DNA from: Symsagittifera roscoffensis | Taxonomy: Eukaryota; Xenacoelomorpha; Acoela; Convolutidae | Assembly: GCF_963678635.1 (NCBI RefSeq) | Contig: NC_087066.1 | Coordinates: forward strand, 4,797,454 to 4,861,453 | Length of the DNA stretch: 64,000 nucleotides | Reading direction: 5' to 3' | Part shown: positions 30,409 to 44,045 of the stretch, one piece after another | How the letters are laid out: every line of letters begins with the position of its first letter | Numbering within the stretch: the first letter of the stretch is position 1 | Made by a program: the position numbers and the translations under genes | The notes under the pieces: model-generated | The model's input: only the letters and a program-made list of their open reading frames with translations | What the model was told of the DNA's origin: nothing | The model's database searches: none

Positions 30409-32189
30409 ATTGGCTTTGACTTGATTTATGGTTTTTTATTTATCAATGTTAAAGAAATCAGTTTTGATTATAGGAACTATTTGGTGAAGAAATAGTTATT
30501 TGTATTGTTTATAGTCCTTGATTCAATGTATGGTCCTTTGATTTTCTAAAACATGGCTTTCGCTTCCCCCCTGAGAATTGTAAAACCGGAAAAAATTGTT
30601 TTCCTTAATCTCTGGCTTCATGAAATATTTAAAAACCCGGGTTGACCTCCATAAACCGACAACGCTTATCTTACAATTCCATACACCGAAAATGCTTATC
30701 ATACAATTCCATACATCAAATGTATGGAAAAATGCTACTCATTTAATTTTCATAGTTTCAAAAAACTTTTCCTAGTAAATTGAAATTGCCCCTAAAATTG
30801 TTTTTTCAACCGCAAATCGACTTTTGTACTCAAACAAACATTTTCCAATGCAAATTTTAATGCAAATTTTAATTTTTTGTCTGTATAACACATGGATACA
30901 CAAATATTGGATTTTTTTTTCGTTTCTCAAACAGGCTAAAAACTCCAATTGGTTTTGTTTGACATGTTTATATATGCCTTGATCAATGTCTGATAATTTG
31001 AAAATTCTAATTTTGAAAAATAATCATCTGTGAAAACTTTTGACAAAATTTAAAAGTTTTATGACTTCATTATAGGGTTTGTGAAAACAACTCTTTTGCA
31101 ATCCAGGGCGTTTCCAATGCATTTTAAATGCTAGAAGATTAACCTTTTGGTAACACTAGTTCTCAGTAAACCATGGGTTTAGTCACTTTCACTTGTGATC
31201 GGTCACGAACACATCCCAAAGTTTTGAGGAAAAAAAACTTAAAAGAGCAACTTTTTGCTTTATGAACAAATGGCGTCGTCTTAACTTCCAACCGTTACTG
31301 AAAAAAAAAAACGAAATATAGCAGCACTGGTAGGGTTTTTGAATCTTTTTTAATATGGTAAAATTTAAGCGAAACTCCCCGTTCTTTAGTGCCCGGGCAG
31401 ATCTATTATCGATAAAAAAAATTCGAAGTTGATGACATTTTTCTTCACATTGAGATTGTTGCACCCCTGCTTAGAGTTAACATGCTAATTGTCAACCAAC
31501 TCAAGGTTACAGGACAGTTTTCGGGCTCTCCAACATTTCTATGAAAGCGCCTTATGCAATTATTCTCTGCGCCATGGGCAAATTTTCGAAACATATACCA
31601 AAAACTACGTTGAATCTAGTTTATCAAATTTCTTTTAACTCAGTCTAATGTAAGTGGGTAGTTCAATGTCTGCGAAAGTTTCAAACAGCTTCAAAGAGTC
31701 CTACTAAGAAGCCGAGCGCGAGCCTATTTCATCGTCTCTATTTGCGCTGCAACAGTTAACATTCTCCTAGTCCTGAAAGCATGAACCAGTGAATTGACCT
31801 CAAGGCTAAACACAGGTCGAAAAGGTGTTCTCACCTCTACGGAGCTATCTAGAATCATATGTCTGCTTGATAGATAGCTTGATTATGTAGGCATATGTGT
31901 ACATATATTTATTACATTATTTAAAAAATTATATATACATTTAACCAAGTCTTAAAAGTCTCAGAGTTCGGTGAATGTCATGGCGCAGCTGATGGTAAAT
32001 CTCTGGCGAAGTTCTGCCTAACGTATTTTATGGAAAGCCTCTATCTCGCCCCTTTCAGTTAGTACAGCAGGTTTGGCCAGTTAAGTCTTGTGATTGGCAA
32101 TAAATACACACAAATTTAAGCTCAAGACAGCAATACCTTTTGAATGATTAAAAACAATTCCGTCAAAAATGGCTAGTTAAAAGTCGCTA
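30409..32189 (+). repeat. Array unit 2: A-E-B-C, with 3'-deleted E
   Basis: E starts near 30638 but its right end is missing: AACAAATG runs straight into GCGTCGTC at about 31270. The first 850 bases are almost identical to unit 1, suggesting recent duplication or conversion. C spans about 31521-32100. Confidence 0.75.
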
Positions 32190-33915
32190 AAATTCTTGTT
32201 TATCAGTATCTGTTATCGTAGTCTTTCTTTCTAATCGCGCAAAATTGGCCTACTTTTGGGGCTTTCATTTTCGACAACAGATACGTTTTGGGCAATTTCG
32301 TTTTGCCCACTGATGAAATTCCGATCACAAAAAGCCTTTTGACGTCTTGCTCCTTGCAAATTTTCCGTGATAATTATCAGTAAAAACTAAAACAAGGAGA
32401 AACAATTAGAACCAGTCATCAAAAAATGAACCATAAAGGCTATTAATGATAAGTTGCAGCTAGAACATTATTAAGATTCTTTTGACTATAACTGTACAAA
32501 ATACACCTTTAAGAAGGAAAAAGCAGTGCCTATATATGTTTTATTCTCTGTTAATTTTTGGCTTGAAAGAAGAAAATTGCGAATAAGGTTTGAAAGATGA
32601 GTTATTTAAGAAAATAATGCGAAAAAAATTTTTTCCCAGTTTTCTTAGTACTTACAGAAAAGCTAATTTTCTGTTGATATCTGTCGAATAATTTGAGATG
32701 ATTTTCGATTGGGCTGCACATATTCGTAGAGTGAGGGGTAAAATGCTTTTGTTTTTATCACGTTTTTTGCCCTCTCCCACTCAAAATTAAAGCGGCATAA
32801 TGAGCTTACAGTCAACCAGACAAGCAAATGCATGTAATTTGCATAGAAACTGATTGGCATTGTTAACTAATTTGCATGTAATTCATCCGTAAATGAGGTT
32901 TAGATTCTCGTATCAGGGCAAAGCCTTGAATGTTCCGACTGCCTTAAAGGCTTATGGAGCAAAAAATAACAAAAAAAATAATTGTATAAAAAAAAGATGA
33001 AAAAATGGGAGATTTTTTTTGAAAATCATACCACCACACGCCATAAAAAGTAAATGGTCATAACTTTCGCTCTTAGTAACAAATCAAATATGGCAAAAAA
33101 GATTCCTTCAACCAATTTGGAGCAATTTCTGTGATGGATTAAATCTACGCTTACGCGTTAATAGCGCGAAATATATCGCGCCCTAATTGTCTTAAACTGG
33201 CTAAAATAGCAATCTTCAAACCCCCATAGCTTTACAAAAATTAATCACAAGTAAATTATCTTTTCATTTTCAAATTCAAGACAACAATACCTTTTGAATG
33301 CTATAAAACAATTAGTCAAAAATTGCTATTTAAAAAGTCGAAACATGAAGAAAAAAAACACCCGAGCACAAATATTCCGTTACTTTCGTTACGAAAGTCG
33401 AAACAACAAAACTGCTTGTATCAGAGCGAAGCCTTGGTTGTTCGGACTGCCTTCGAAGGTCGTTGGAGCAGTAATAACATGAAAAAATTGAAGGTAATAA
33501 TTGTTTTTTGGTTTGAGACTTTTTGTGAAAATCATCAACCCACACGCCATATAAAGTACAATGTGATAAATTTCGGTCCTACTAATTTTCAACAATAGTA
33601 TTTATGCTTCCTGCAACCAATTCAAAACGGTTTCTAACACGGATTAAACCTCCGCTTACACGTGAGTAGCGCGAACTATATCTCGCGTTAATTGTCCCAA
33701 ATTGGCCAAAATGGCAATCCTTAAACCCCCATAACCTTGCAAGAAGTGATCACACGTTAAATATTTTTTTAAAATCTAAGCTGAGGACAACCATAGATTT
33801 TGAATGATTTTTAAAAAATACCGTCAAAAATGGCTAGTTGAAAATTCGAAACTTGTCTGAAGAAAAAAAACGACCCCGAGCACAAATTTTTCGTCACTTT
33901 CCTTACAAAAGTCGG
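32190..33915 (+). repeat. Array: second Q module and P1-P2 pair
   Basis: Q begins near 32190; P1 about 32900-33410, P2 about 33411-33915. Same order as at 27.3 kb with moderate divergence. Confidence 0.75.
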
Positions 33916-35360
33916 AACAAAAATACCGACTTTGACTTGATTTATGGTTGTTTTTTTTTATCAATTTTAAAGAATCAATTTTGAACATAGGCACTATTTG
34001 GCGAAGACATAGTTATTTGTATTATAGTCCTTGATTCAATGTGTGGTCCTTTGATTTTCTAAAACATGGCTTTTGCTTCCCCCCTGAGAAGTGTAAAACT
34101 GGAAAAAATTGTTTTCTTTAACCTCTGGCTTCATAAAAAGTTTAAAAACCTGGGTTGACCTCCATAAATCGAAACAGTTTCAAAATTATCTTACAATTCT
34201 ATACACCGAAAATGCTTATCATACAATTCCACACATCAAATGTATGGGAAAATGCTACTCATTCAATTTTCATACAGTTTCAAAAAAAAATTTTCCTAGG
34301 AAAATTGAAATTGCCCCAAAATTTGTTTTTTTTTTCAACCGCAAATCGAATTTTATACTCAAACAAACATTTTCCGAAATTTTTTTTTTTGCATGCAAAT
34401 TTTATTTTTTTGTCTGTAAAACACATGGATACACAAATATTGGATTTTTTTTAGTTTCTCAAACAAGCTCAAAACTCCAATTTATTTTGTTTCACATGTT
34501 TAAATTTGCTTTGTTCAATGTCTGATAATTTGAAAATTCTAATTTTGAAAAAAAATCATCTTTGAAATCTTTTGACAAAATTTAAAAGTTTGATGACTTT
34601 ATTATATGGTTTGTCAAAATAACTCTTACACAATTCAGGGCGTTTCCAATGCATTGTAAATGGTGGACGATCAACCTTTTGGTAACACTAGTTCTGAGTA
34701 AACCATGGGTTTAGTCACTTGTGATCGGTCACGAACACATCCCAAAGTTTTGAGAAAAAACTTAAAAGAGCAACTTTTTGCTTAAGGAAAAAATGCTTAT
34801 CTTAGAGTTTTCTTAACATTTTCTGTATCTATGGAATTGTACGAAATTATATGATACGCATTTTTTCATATATGAAAATTGTAGGATAAACATTTTTGGT
34901 CAACCCGGGAATCTACAAAATTAGCGTCGTCATAACTTCCAACCATTACTGAAAAAAAAAGAAATATAGTAGCATTGGTAGGGTTTTTGAATTTTTTTTA
35001 ATATGGTAAGACTTAAGCGAAACTCCCCGTTTTTCAATGCCGGGGCAGATCTGTTATCGAGAAAGTATTTCGAAGTTGATGACATTTTTCTTCACATTGA
35101 GATTGTTGCACGCCTGCTTAGAATTAGCAAGCCGGTTTTGACTATTTTTCAACCAACTGAAACTTACGGGACAGTTTCCGAGCTCTCCAACAGGTGAACT
35201 ATTTTTTCAAATCTAAGCTGAGGACAACCATAGCTTTTGAATGATTTTTTAAACATACCGTCAAAAAAGTCTAGTTGAAAATTCGTAACTTGTCTGAAGA
35301 AAAAAACGACCCCGAGCACAAATATTCCGTCACTTTCGTTACGAAAGTCGGAACAACAAT
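33916..35360 (+). repeat. Array unit 3: A-E-B-P tail (short form)
   Basis: E from about 34154 to 34910. B ends CTCCAACAG at about 35191, followed by a P tail. Confidence 0.78.
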
Positions 35361-37469
35361 GATTGGCTTTGACTTGATATATGGTTGTTTGTTTCTTCAA
35401 GGTTAAAAAAATCAATTTTGAACGTAGGCACTACTTGGCGAAGAAATAGTTATTTGTATTATTTATAGTCCTTGATTCAATGTATGGTCCTTTGATTTTC
35501 TAAAACATGGCTTTCGCTTCCCCCTGAGAATTTTAAAACCGGCAAAAATTTTTTTCGTTAACCTCTGGCTTCATGAAATATTTAAAAACCCGGGTTGACC
35601 TCCATAAATTGAAAACGCTTATCTTTTAATTGCATACACCGAAAATGCTTATCATACAATTCCATACATCAAATGTACGGAAAAATTCTACTCATTTAAT
35701 TTTCATAGTTTCAAAAATTTTTCCTAGTAAAATTGAAATTGCCCCAATTTTTTTTTTCAACCGCAAATCGAACTTTATACTCAATCAAACATTTTCCAAA
35801 AAATTTTTTTTTCAAATTTTAATTTTTTGTCTGTATAACACATGGATACACGAATATTGGATTGTTTTTTCGTTTCTCAAACAGGCTCAAAACTACAATT
35901 TGTTTTGTTTGGTTTTTTATATAAGCCTTGATCAATTTCTGATAATTTGAAAATTCTAATTTTGAAAAATAATCACCTTTGAAATTTTATGACAAAATTT
36001 AAAAGTCTTGTGTCTTTATTATATGGTTTGTGAAAATAACTCTTACGGAATTCAGAGCGTTTCCAATGCATTGTAAATGCTAGACGATCAACCTTTTGGT
36101 AACACTAGTTCTGAGTAAACCATGGGTTTAGTCACTTGTGATTGGTCACGAACACATCCCAAAGTTTTGAGAAAAAAAACTTAAAAGAGCAACTTTCTTG
36201 CTTTATGAAAAAATGCTTATCTTAGAGTTTTCTTAACATTTTCTGTATCTATGGAATTGTACGAAATTATATGATACGCATTTTTTTCATATATGAAAAT
36301 TGTAGGATAAACATTTTTGGTCAACCCGGTAATCTACAAAATTGGCGTCGTCATAACTTCCAACCGTTACTGAAAAAAAACGAAATATAGTAGGATTGGT
36401 AGGGTTTTTGAATCTTTGTTAATATGGTAAAACTTAAGCAAAACTCCCCGTTCTTTAGTGCCGGGGCAGATCTCTTATCGAGAAAGTATTTCGAAGTTGA
36501 TGACATTTTTCTTCACATTGAGATTGTTGCACCCCTGCTTAGAGTTAACATGCCGGTTTTGACTTTTTTTCAACCAAATCAAGGTTACAGGACAGTTTCC
36601 GGGCTCTCCAACAGTTCTATGAAAGCGCCTTATGCAATTATTCTCTGGGCGAATTTCCCTGGGCAACTATCCATGGCCAAATTTCCGAAACAAATACCAA
36701 AAACTACTTTGAATCTAATTTTTCAAATTTGATTTAACTCAGTCTAATGCAAGTGGGTAGTTCAATATCTGCCAAAGTTTCAAACAGTTTCAAAGAGTCC
36801 TACTAGGAAGCCGAGTGCGAGCCTATTTCATCGTCTATATTTACGCTGCAACAGTTAACATTCTTCTAGTCCTGAAAGCATGAACCAGTGAGTTGACCTC
36901 AAGGCTAAATACAGGTCGAAAAAGTGTTCTCACCTCTACGGAGCTATCTAGAATCATCTGTCTACTTTTCGATATGAAATTTCAACCTTTTTAATTTGGC
37001 TGTGTTTTTCTTTTTCAGAAAGTTACTCGAGTCAAAAATCTAGGTAATACTATATACAATATCAAGTGTGTACTTAGTATCTATCATTCTTATGTAGGCA
37101 TATCTGTACATATGTTTATTACATTATTTACAAATTTATATATACATTTATTCAAGTCTTAAAAATCTCAGAGTTCGGTGAATGTCGTGGCGCAGCTGAT
37201 GGTAAATCTCTGGCGAAGTTCTGCCTAACTTATTTTATGGAAAGCCTCTATCTCGCCACTTTCAGTTGGTACAGCAGGCTTGGCCAGTCAAGTCTTGTGA
37301 TTGGCAGTAAATACAAACAAATTTAAGCTCAGGACAAGAATACGTTTTGAATGATTTAAAAAAATACCGTCAAAATGTCTAGTTGAAAATTCGAAACTTG
37401 TCTGAAGAAAAAAAACGACCCCGAGCACAAATATTTCGTCACTTTCGTTACGAAAGTCGGAACAAAAAT
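35361..37469 (+). repeat. Array unit 4: A-E-B-C-P tail (long form)
   Basis: E about 35589-36329; B to 36613; C 36614 to about 37320. The B/C junction holds a plus ORF of 102 codons (36424-36732), found also at 42638-42946 and in frameshifted form at 40534 and 48159. Confidence 0.78.
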
Positions 37470-39530
37470 ATCGGCTTTGAATTGATTTATGGTTAATTAT
37501 TTTATCAATGTTAAAAAATCAATTTTGAACATAGGCACTATTTGGCGAAGAAATAGTTATTTGTATTATAGTCCTTTATTCAATGTATGGTCCTTTGATT
37601 TTCTAAAACATGGCTTTCGCTTCCCCCCTGAGAAGTGTAAAACTGGGAAAAATTGTTTTCTTTAACCTCTGGCTTCATGAAATATTTAAAAACCCGGGTT
37701 GACCTCCATAAATCGAAAACGCTTATCTTACAATTCCATACACCAAAAATGCTTATCATACAATTCCATACATCAAATGTATGGAAAAATGCTACTCATT
37801 TATTTTTCATACAGTTTCAAAAAATGTTTCCTAGTAATATTGAAATTGTCTCAAAATTTGTTTTTTCAACCGTAAATCGAATTTTGTACTCAAACAAACA
37901 CTTTCCAAAAAAAAGTTTTTTTTTTGCATGCAAATTTCAGTTTTTTGTCTGTATAACACATGGATACACAAATAGTGGATTTTTTTTTCGTTTCTCAAAC
38001 AGGCTCAAAACTCCAATTTATTTTGTTTGACATGTTTATATATGCCTTGATCAATGTCTGATAATTTGAAAATTCTAATTTTGAAAAAAAATCATCTTTG
38101 AAAACTTTTGACAAAATTTAAAAGTTTTATGACTTTATTATATGGTTTGTGAAAAAAACTTTTACGCAATTCAGAGCGCTTCCAATGCTTTGTAAATGCT
38201 GACGATCAACCTTTTGGTAATACTAGTTCTGAGTAAACCATGGGTTTAGTCACTTGTAATTGGTCACGAACACATCCCAAAGTTTTGAGAGAAAAAAACT
38301 GAAAAGAGCAACTTTTTGTTGTATGAAAAAATGCTTATCTTAGAGTTTTCTTAACATTTTTTGTATCTATGGATTTGTACGAAATTATATGATACGCATT
38401 TTTTCATTATAAAAATTGTAGGATAAACTTTTTTGGTCAAACCGGGAATCTACAAAATTGGCGTCGTCATAACTTCCAACCGTTACTGAAAAAAAAAAAC
38501 GAAATATAGTAGCATTGGTAGGGTTTTTGAATCTTTTTTAATATGGTGAAACTTAAGCGAAACTCCCCGTTCTTTAATGCCAGGGCAGATCTATTATCGA
38601 GAAAATTTTTCAAAGTTGATGACATTTTTCTTCACATTGAGATTGTTGCACCCCTGCTTAGAGTTAAGATGCCGGATTTGCCTTGTTCAATGTCTGATAA
38701 TTTGAAAATTCTAATTTTGAAAAAAAATCATCTTTGAAATCTTTTGACAAAATTTAAAAGTTTGATGACTTTATTATATGGTTTGTCAAAATAACTCTTA
38801 CACAATTCAGGGCGTTTCCAATGCATTGTAAATGGTAGACGATCAACCTTTTGGTAACACTAGTTCTGAGTAAACCATGGGTTTAGTCACTTGTGATCGG
38901 TCACGAACACATCCCAAAGTTTTGAGAAAAAACTTAAAAGAGCAACTTTTTGCTTAAGGAAAAAATGCTTATCTTAGAGTTTTCTTAACATTTTCTGTAT
39001 CTATGGAATTGTACGAAATTATATGATACGCATTTTTTCATATATGAAAATTGTAGGATAAACATTTTTGGTCCACCCGGGAATCTATAAAATTAGCGTC
39101 GTCATAACTTCCAACCGTTACTGAAAAAAAAAGAAATATAGTAGCATTGGTAGGGTTTTTGAATCTTTTTTAATATGGTAAGACTTAAGCGAAACTCCCC
39201 GTTTTTCAATGCCGGGGCAGATCTATTATCGAGAAAGTATTTCAAAGTTGATGACATTTTTCTTCAAATTGTTCAAATTGAGACTGCTTAGAATTAGCAA
39301 GCCGGTTTTGACTATTTTTCAACCAACTGAAATTTACGGGACAGTTCCGAGCTCTCCAACAGGTGAACTATTTTTTCAAATCTAAGCTGAGGACAACCAT
39401 AGCTTTTGAATGATTTTTTAAAAATACCGTCAAAAATGTCTAGTTGAAAATTCGAAACTTGTCTGAAGAAAAAAAACGACCCCGAGCACAAATATTTTGT
39501 CACTTTCGTTACAAAAGTCGGAATAAAAAT
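37470..39530 (+). repeat. Array unit 5: recombinant, one and a half E modules
   Basis: E about 37694-38447, then B is cut at about 38676 and joins the middle of another E (CCTTGTTCAATGTCTGATAA), which runs to its right end near 39080 and a second B. The piece from 38677 onward closely resembles unit 3, so this looks like unequal crossing-over. Confidence 0.75.
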
Positions 39531-41570
39531 ATTGGCTTTGAATTGATTTATGGTTAATTATTTTATCAATGTTAAAAAATCAATTTTGAACATAGGCACT
39601 ATTTGGCGAAGAAATAGTTATTTGTATTATAGTCCTTGATTCAATGTATGGTCCTTTGATTTTCTAAAACATGGCTTTCGCTTCCCCCCTGAGAAGTGTA
39701 AAACTGGGAAAAATTGTTTTCTTTAACCTCTGGCTTCATGAAATATTTAAAAACCCGGGTTGACCTCCATAAATCGAAAACGCTTATCTTACAATTCCAT
39801 ACACCAAAAATGCTTATCATACAATTCCATACATCAAATGTATGGAAAAATGCTACTCATTTATTTTTCATACATTTTCAAAAAATGTTTCCTAGTAATA
39901 TTGAAATTGTCTCAAAATTTGTTTTTTCAACCGCAAATCGAATTTTGTACTCAAACAAACACTTTACAAAAAATTTTTTTTTCAAATTTTAATTTTTTGT
40001 CTGTATAACACATGGATACACAAATATTGGATTGTTTTTTCGTTTCTCAAACAGGCTCAAAACTACAATTTATTTTGTTTGACTTTTTTATATAAGCCTT
40101 GATCAATTTCTGATAATTTGAAAATTCTAATTTTGAAAAATAATCATCTTTGAAATTTTATGACAAAATTTAAAAGTCTTGTGTCTTTATTATACGGTTT
40201 GTGAAAATAACTCTTACGCAATTCAGAGCATTTCCAATGCATTGTAAATGCTAGACGATCAACTTTTTGGTAACACTAGTTCTGAGTAAACCATGGGTTT
40301 AGTCACTTGTGATCGGTCACGAACACATCCCAAAGTTTTCTTAACATTCTCTGTATCTATGGATTTGTACGAAATTATATGATACGCATTTTTTTCATAT
40401 ATGAAAATTGTAGGATAAACATTTCTGGTCAACCCGGTAATCTACAAAATTGGCGTCGTCATAGTTTCCAACCGTTACTGAAAAAAAAAACGAAATATAA
40501 TAGGATTGGTAGGGTTTTTGAATCTTTGTTAATATGGTAAAACTTAAGCGAAACTCCCCGTTCTTTAGTGCCGGGGCAGATCTATTATCGAGAAAGTATT
40601 TCGAAGTTGATGACAATTTTCTTCACATTGAGATTGTTGCACCCCTGCTTAGAGTTAACATGACGGTTTTGACCAAATCAAGGTTACAGGACAGTTTCCG
40701 GGCTCTCCAACAGTTCTATGAAAGCGCCTTATGCAATTATTCTCTGGGCGAATTTCCCTGGGCAACTATCCATGGCCAAATTTCCGAAACAAATACCAAA
40801 AACTACACTGAATCTAATTTTTCAAATTTGATTTAACTCAGTCTAATGTAAGTGGGTAGTTCAATATCTGCCAAAGTTTCAAACAGCTTCCAAGAGTCCT
40901 ACTAAGAAGCCGAGCGCGAGCCTATTTCCTCGTCTCTTTTTACGCTGCAACAGTTAACATTCTCCTAGTTCTGAAAGCATGAACCAGTGAATTGACCTCA
41001 AGGCTAAACACAGGTCGAAAAAGTGTTCTCACCTCTACGGGGAGCTATCTAGAATAATCTGTCTGCTTTTCGATATGAAATTTAAACCTTTTTAATTTGG
41101 CTGTGTTTTTCTTTTTCAGAAAGTTACTCGAGTGAAAAATCTAGGTAATACTATATACTATATCAAGTGTGTACTTAGTATCTATCATTCTTATGTAGGC
41201 ATATCTGTACATATGTTTATTACATTATTTACAAATTTATATATACATTTATTCAAGTCTTAAAAATCGGTGAGTTCGGTGAATGTCGTGGCGCAGCTGA
41301 TGGTAAATCTCTGGCGAAGTTCTGCCTAACTTATTTTATGGAAAGCCTCTATCTCGCCACTTTCAGTTGGTACAGCAGGCTTGGTCAGTCAAGTCTTGTG
41401 ATTGGCAATAAATACAAACAAATTTAAGCTCAGGACAACAATACGTTTTGAATGATTTAAAAAAAACCGTCAAAAATGTCTAGTTGAAAATTCGAAACTT
41501 GTCTGAAGAAAAAAAACGACCCCGAGCACAAATATTTTGTCACTTTCGTTACAAAAGTCGGAACAAAAAT
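39531..41570 (+). repeat. Array unit 6: long form with shortened E and B
   Basis: E about 39757-40437, lacking a stretch near its right end (after ATCCCAAAGTTTTC, 40328-40341). B is shortened near 40670. C runs about 40713-41420. Confidence 0.75.
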
Positions 41571-43685
41571 ATCGGCTTTGAATTGATTTATGGTTAATTA
41601 TTTTATCAATGTTAAAAAATCAATTTTGAACATAGGCACTATTTGGCGAAGAAATAGTTATTTGTATTATAGTCCTTGATTCAATGTATGGTCCTTTGAT
41701 TTTCTAAAACATGGCTTTCGCTTCCCCCCTGAGAAGTGTAAAACTGGGAAAAATTGTTTTCTTTAACCTCTGGCTTCATGAAATATTTAAAAACCCGGGT
41801 TGACCTCCATAAATCGAAAACGCTTATCTTACAATTCCATACACCAAAAATGCTTATCATACAATTCCATACATCAAATGTATGGAAAAATGCTACTCAT
41901 TTATTTTTCATACATTTTCAAAAAATGTTTCCTAGTAATATTGAAATTGTCTCAAAATTTGTTTTTTCAACCGCAAATCGAATTTTGTACTCAAACAAAC
42001 ACTTTCCAAAAAACGTTTTTTTTTGCATGCAAATTTCAATTTTTTGTCTTTATAACACATGGATACACAAATAGTGGATTTTTTTCGTTTCTCAAACAGG
42101 CTCAAAACTCCAATTTATTTTGTTTGACATTTTTAATATGCCTTGATCAATGTCTGATAATTTGAAAATTCTAATTTTGAAAATAAATCATCTTTGAAAA
42201 CTTTTGACAAAATTTAAAAGTTTTATGACTTTATTATATGGTTTGTGAAAAAAACTCTTACGCAATTCAGAGCGCTTCCAATGCATTGTAAATGCTAGAC
42301 GATCAACCTTTTGGTAATACTAGTTCTGAGTAAACCATGGGTTTAGTCACTTGTAATCGGTCACGAACACATCCCAAAGTTTTGAGAGAAAAAAACTGAA
42401 AAGAGCAAGTTTTGGCTGTATGAAAAAATGCTTATCTTAGAATTTTCCTAACAATTTTTGTATCTATGGAATTGTACGAAATTATATGATACGCATTTTT
42501 TCATTATGAAAATTTTAAGATAAACTTTTTTGGTCAACCCGGGAATCTACAAAATTGGCGTCGTCATAACTTCCAACCGTTACTGAAAAAAAAACGAAAT
42601 ATAGTAGCATTGGTAGGGTTTTTGAATCTTTTTTAATATGGTGAAACTTAAGCGAAACTCCCCGTTCTTTAATGCCAGGGCAGATCTATTATCGAGAAAA
42701 TTTTTCAAAGTTGATGAAATTTTTCTTCACATTGAGATTGTTGCACCCCTGCTTAGAGTTAAGATGCCGGTTTTGACTAACTTTCAACCAACTCAAGTTT
42801 ACAAGACAGTTTCCGGGCTCTCCAACAGTTCTATGAAAGCGCCTTATGCAATTATTCTCTGGGCGAATTTCCCTGGGCAACTATCCATGGGCAAATTTCC
42901 GAAACATATACCAAAAACTACGTTGAATCTAATTTTTCAAACTTGATTTAACTCAGTCTAATGTAAGTGGGTAGTTCATTATCTGCGAAAGTTTCAAACA
43001 GTTTCCAAGAGTCCTACTAAGAAGCCGAGCGCGAGCCTGTTTCATCGTCTCTATTTACGCTGCAACAGTTAACATTCTCCTAGTTCTGAAAGCATGAACC
43101 AGTGAATTGACCTCAAGGCTAAACACAGGTCGAAAAAACTTTCTCACTTCTACGGAGCTATCTAGAATCATATGTCTGCTTATCGATATAAAATCTAAAC
43201 CTTTTTAGTTTGGCTGTGTTTTTCTTTTTCAGAAAGTTACTCGAGTCAAAAATTCAGGTAATACTATATTCTATATCAAGTGTATACTTAGTGTCGATCA
43301 TTCTTATGTAGGCATATCTGTACATATATTTATTACATTATTTATAAGATTATATATACATTTAACAAAGTCTTAAAAGACTCAGAGTTCGGTGAATGTC
43401 GTGGCGCAGCTGATGGTAAATCTCTGGCGAAGTTCTGCCTAACTTATTTTATGGAAAGCCTCTATCTCGCCCCTTTCAGTAGGTACAGCAGGTTTGGCCA
43501 GTTAAGTCTTGCGATTGGCAATAAGTACAAACAAATTCAAGCTCAGGACAGCAATACCGTTTGAATGATTAAAAAAACATTCGTCAAAAATGGCCAGTTA
43601 AAAAGTCGAAACTTGTCTGAAGAAAAAAAAACCACCCCGAGCATAAATATTCCGTTACTTTCGTATCGAAAGTCGGAACAATTCA
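41571..43685 (+). repeat. Array unit 7: long form
   Basis: Nearly identical to unit 6 over the first 400 bases. E about 41797-42541, B to 42828, C to about 43540, then a P tail. Confidence 0.75.
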
Positions 43686-44045
43686 ACGCAGCAGATAACT
43701 TCACTGAGCCAGGAGTAGTTCATGGTGACCCATAGCCTTGATGCAGATCCAGAATTTGCCCTGAATAAAAGCCAGATCGAGATGAGAAAAGTGTTGGAAG
43801 CAAACGCGGAGATAAAAAAGGGTAACCGTATCGTGTTGGATTGATTTTTCACGAATCACGAATCACAAGCTAAAGCATGCTTTTACTAATTTTACGCATT
43901 TAAAAATGCAAGCCGGAAAAAAAACGTACAAGCATTCTCGCATGCAGACTTAAAAACACTTCCTTTTCTACCAAAACGATGTGTACGCATATTGATAGTC
44001 AATGTAAACCACGCCATGGAACGTATTTTTCGAAGCATTTTTTTG
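43686..44045 (+). repeat. Array module D, copy 1, with a 40-codon ORF
   Basis: About 350 bases, less AT-rich at its start. Contains an ATG ORF (43722-43844) reading MVTHSLDADPEFALNKSQIE and on. Its amino-acid make-up is like a real protein and unlike the surrounding repeats; family not recognised. The second copy (49196-49535) is truncated by a stop. Possibly a captured exon piece. Confidence 0.5.

Noticed and set aside
34109-34525. Plus ORF of 138 codons in array unit 3, with relatives at 37653, 39714 and 41754
   Set aside because: Phe/Lys-rich reading of T and A runs; frames vary between copies with indels; no protein motif.
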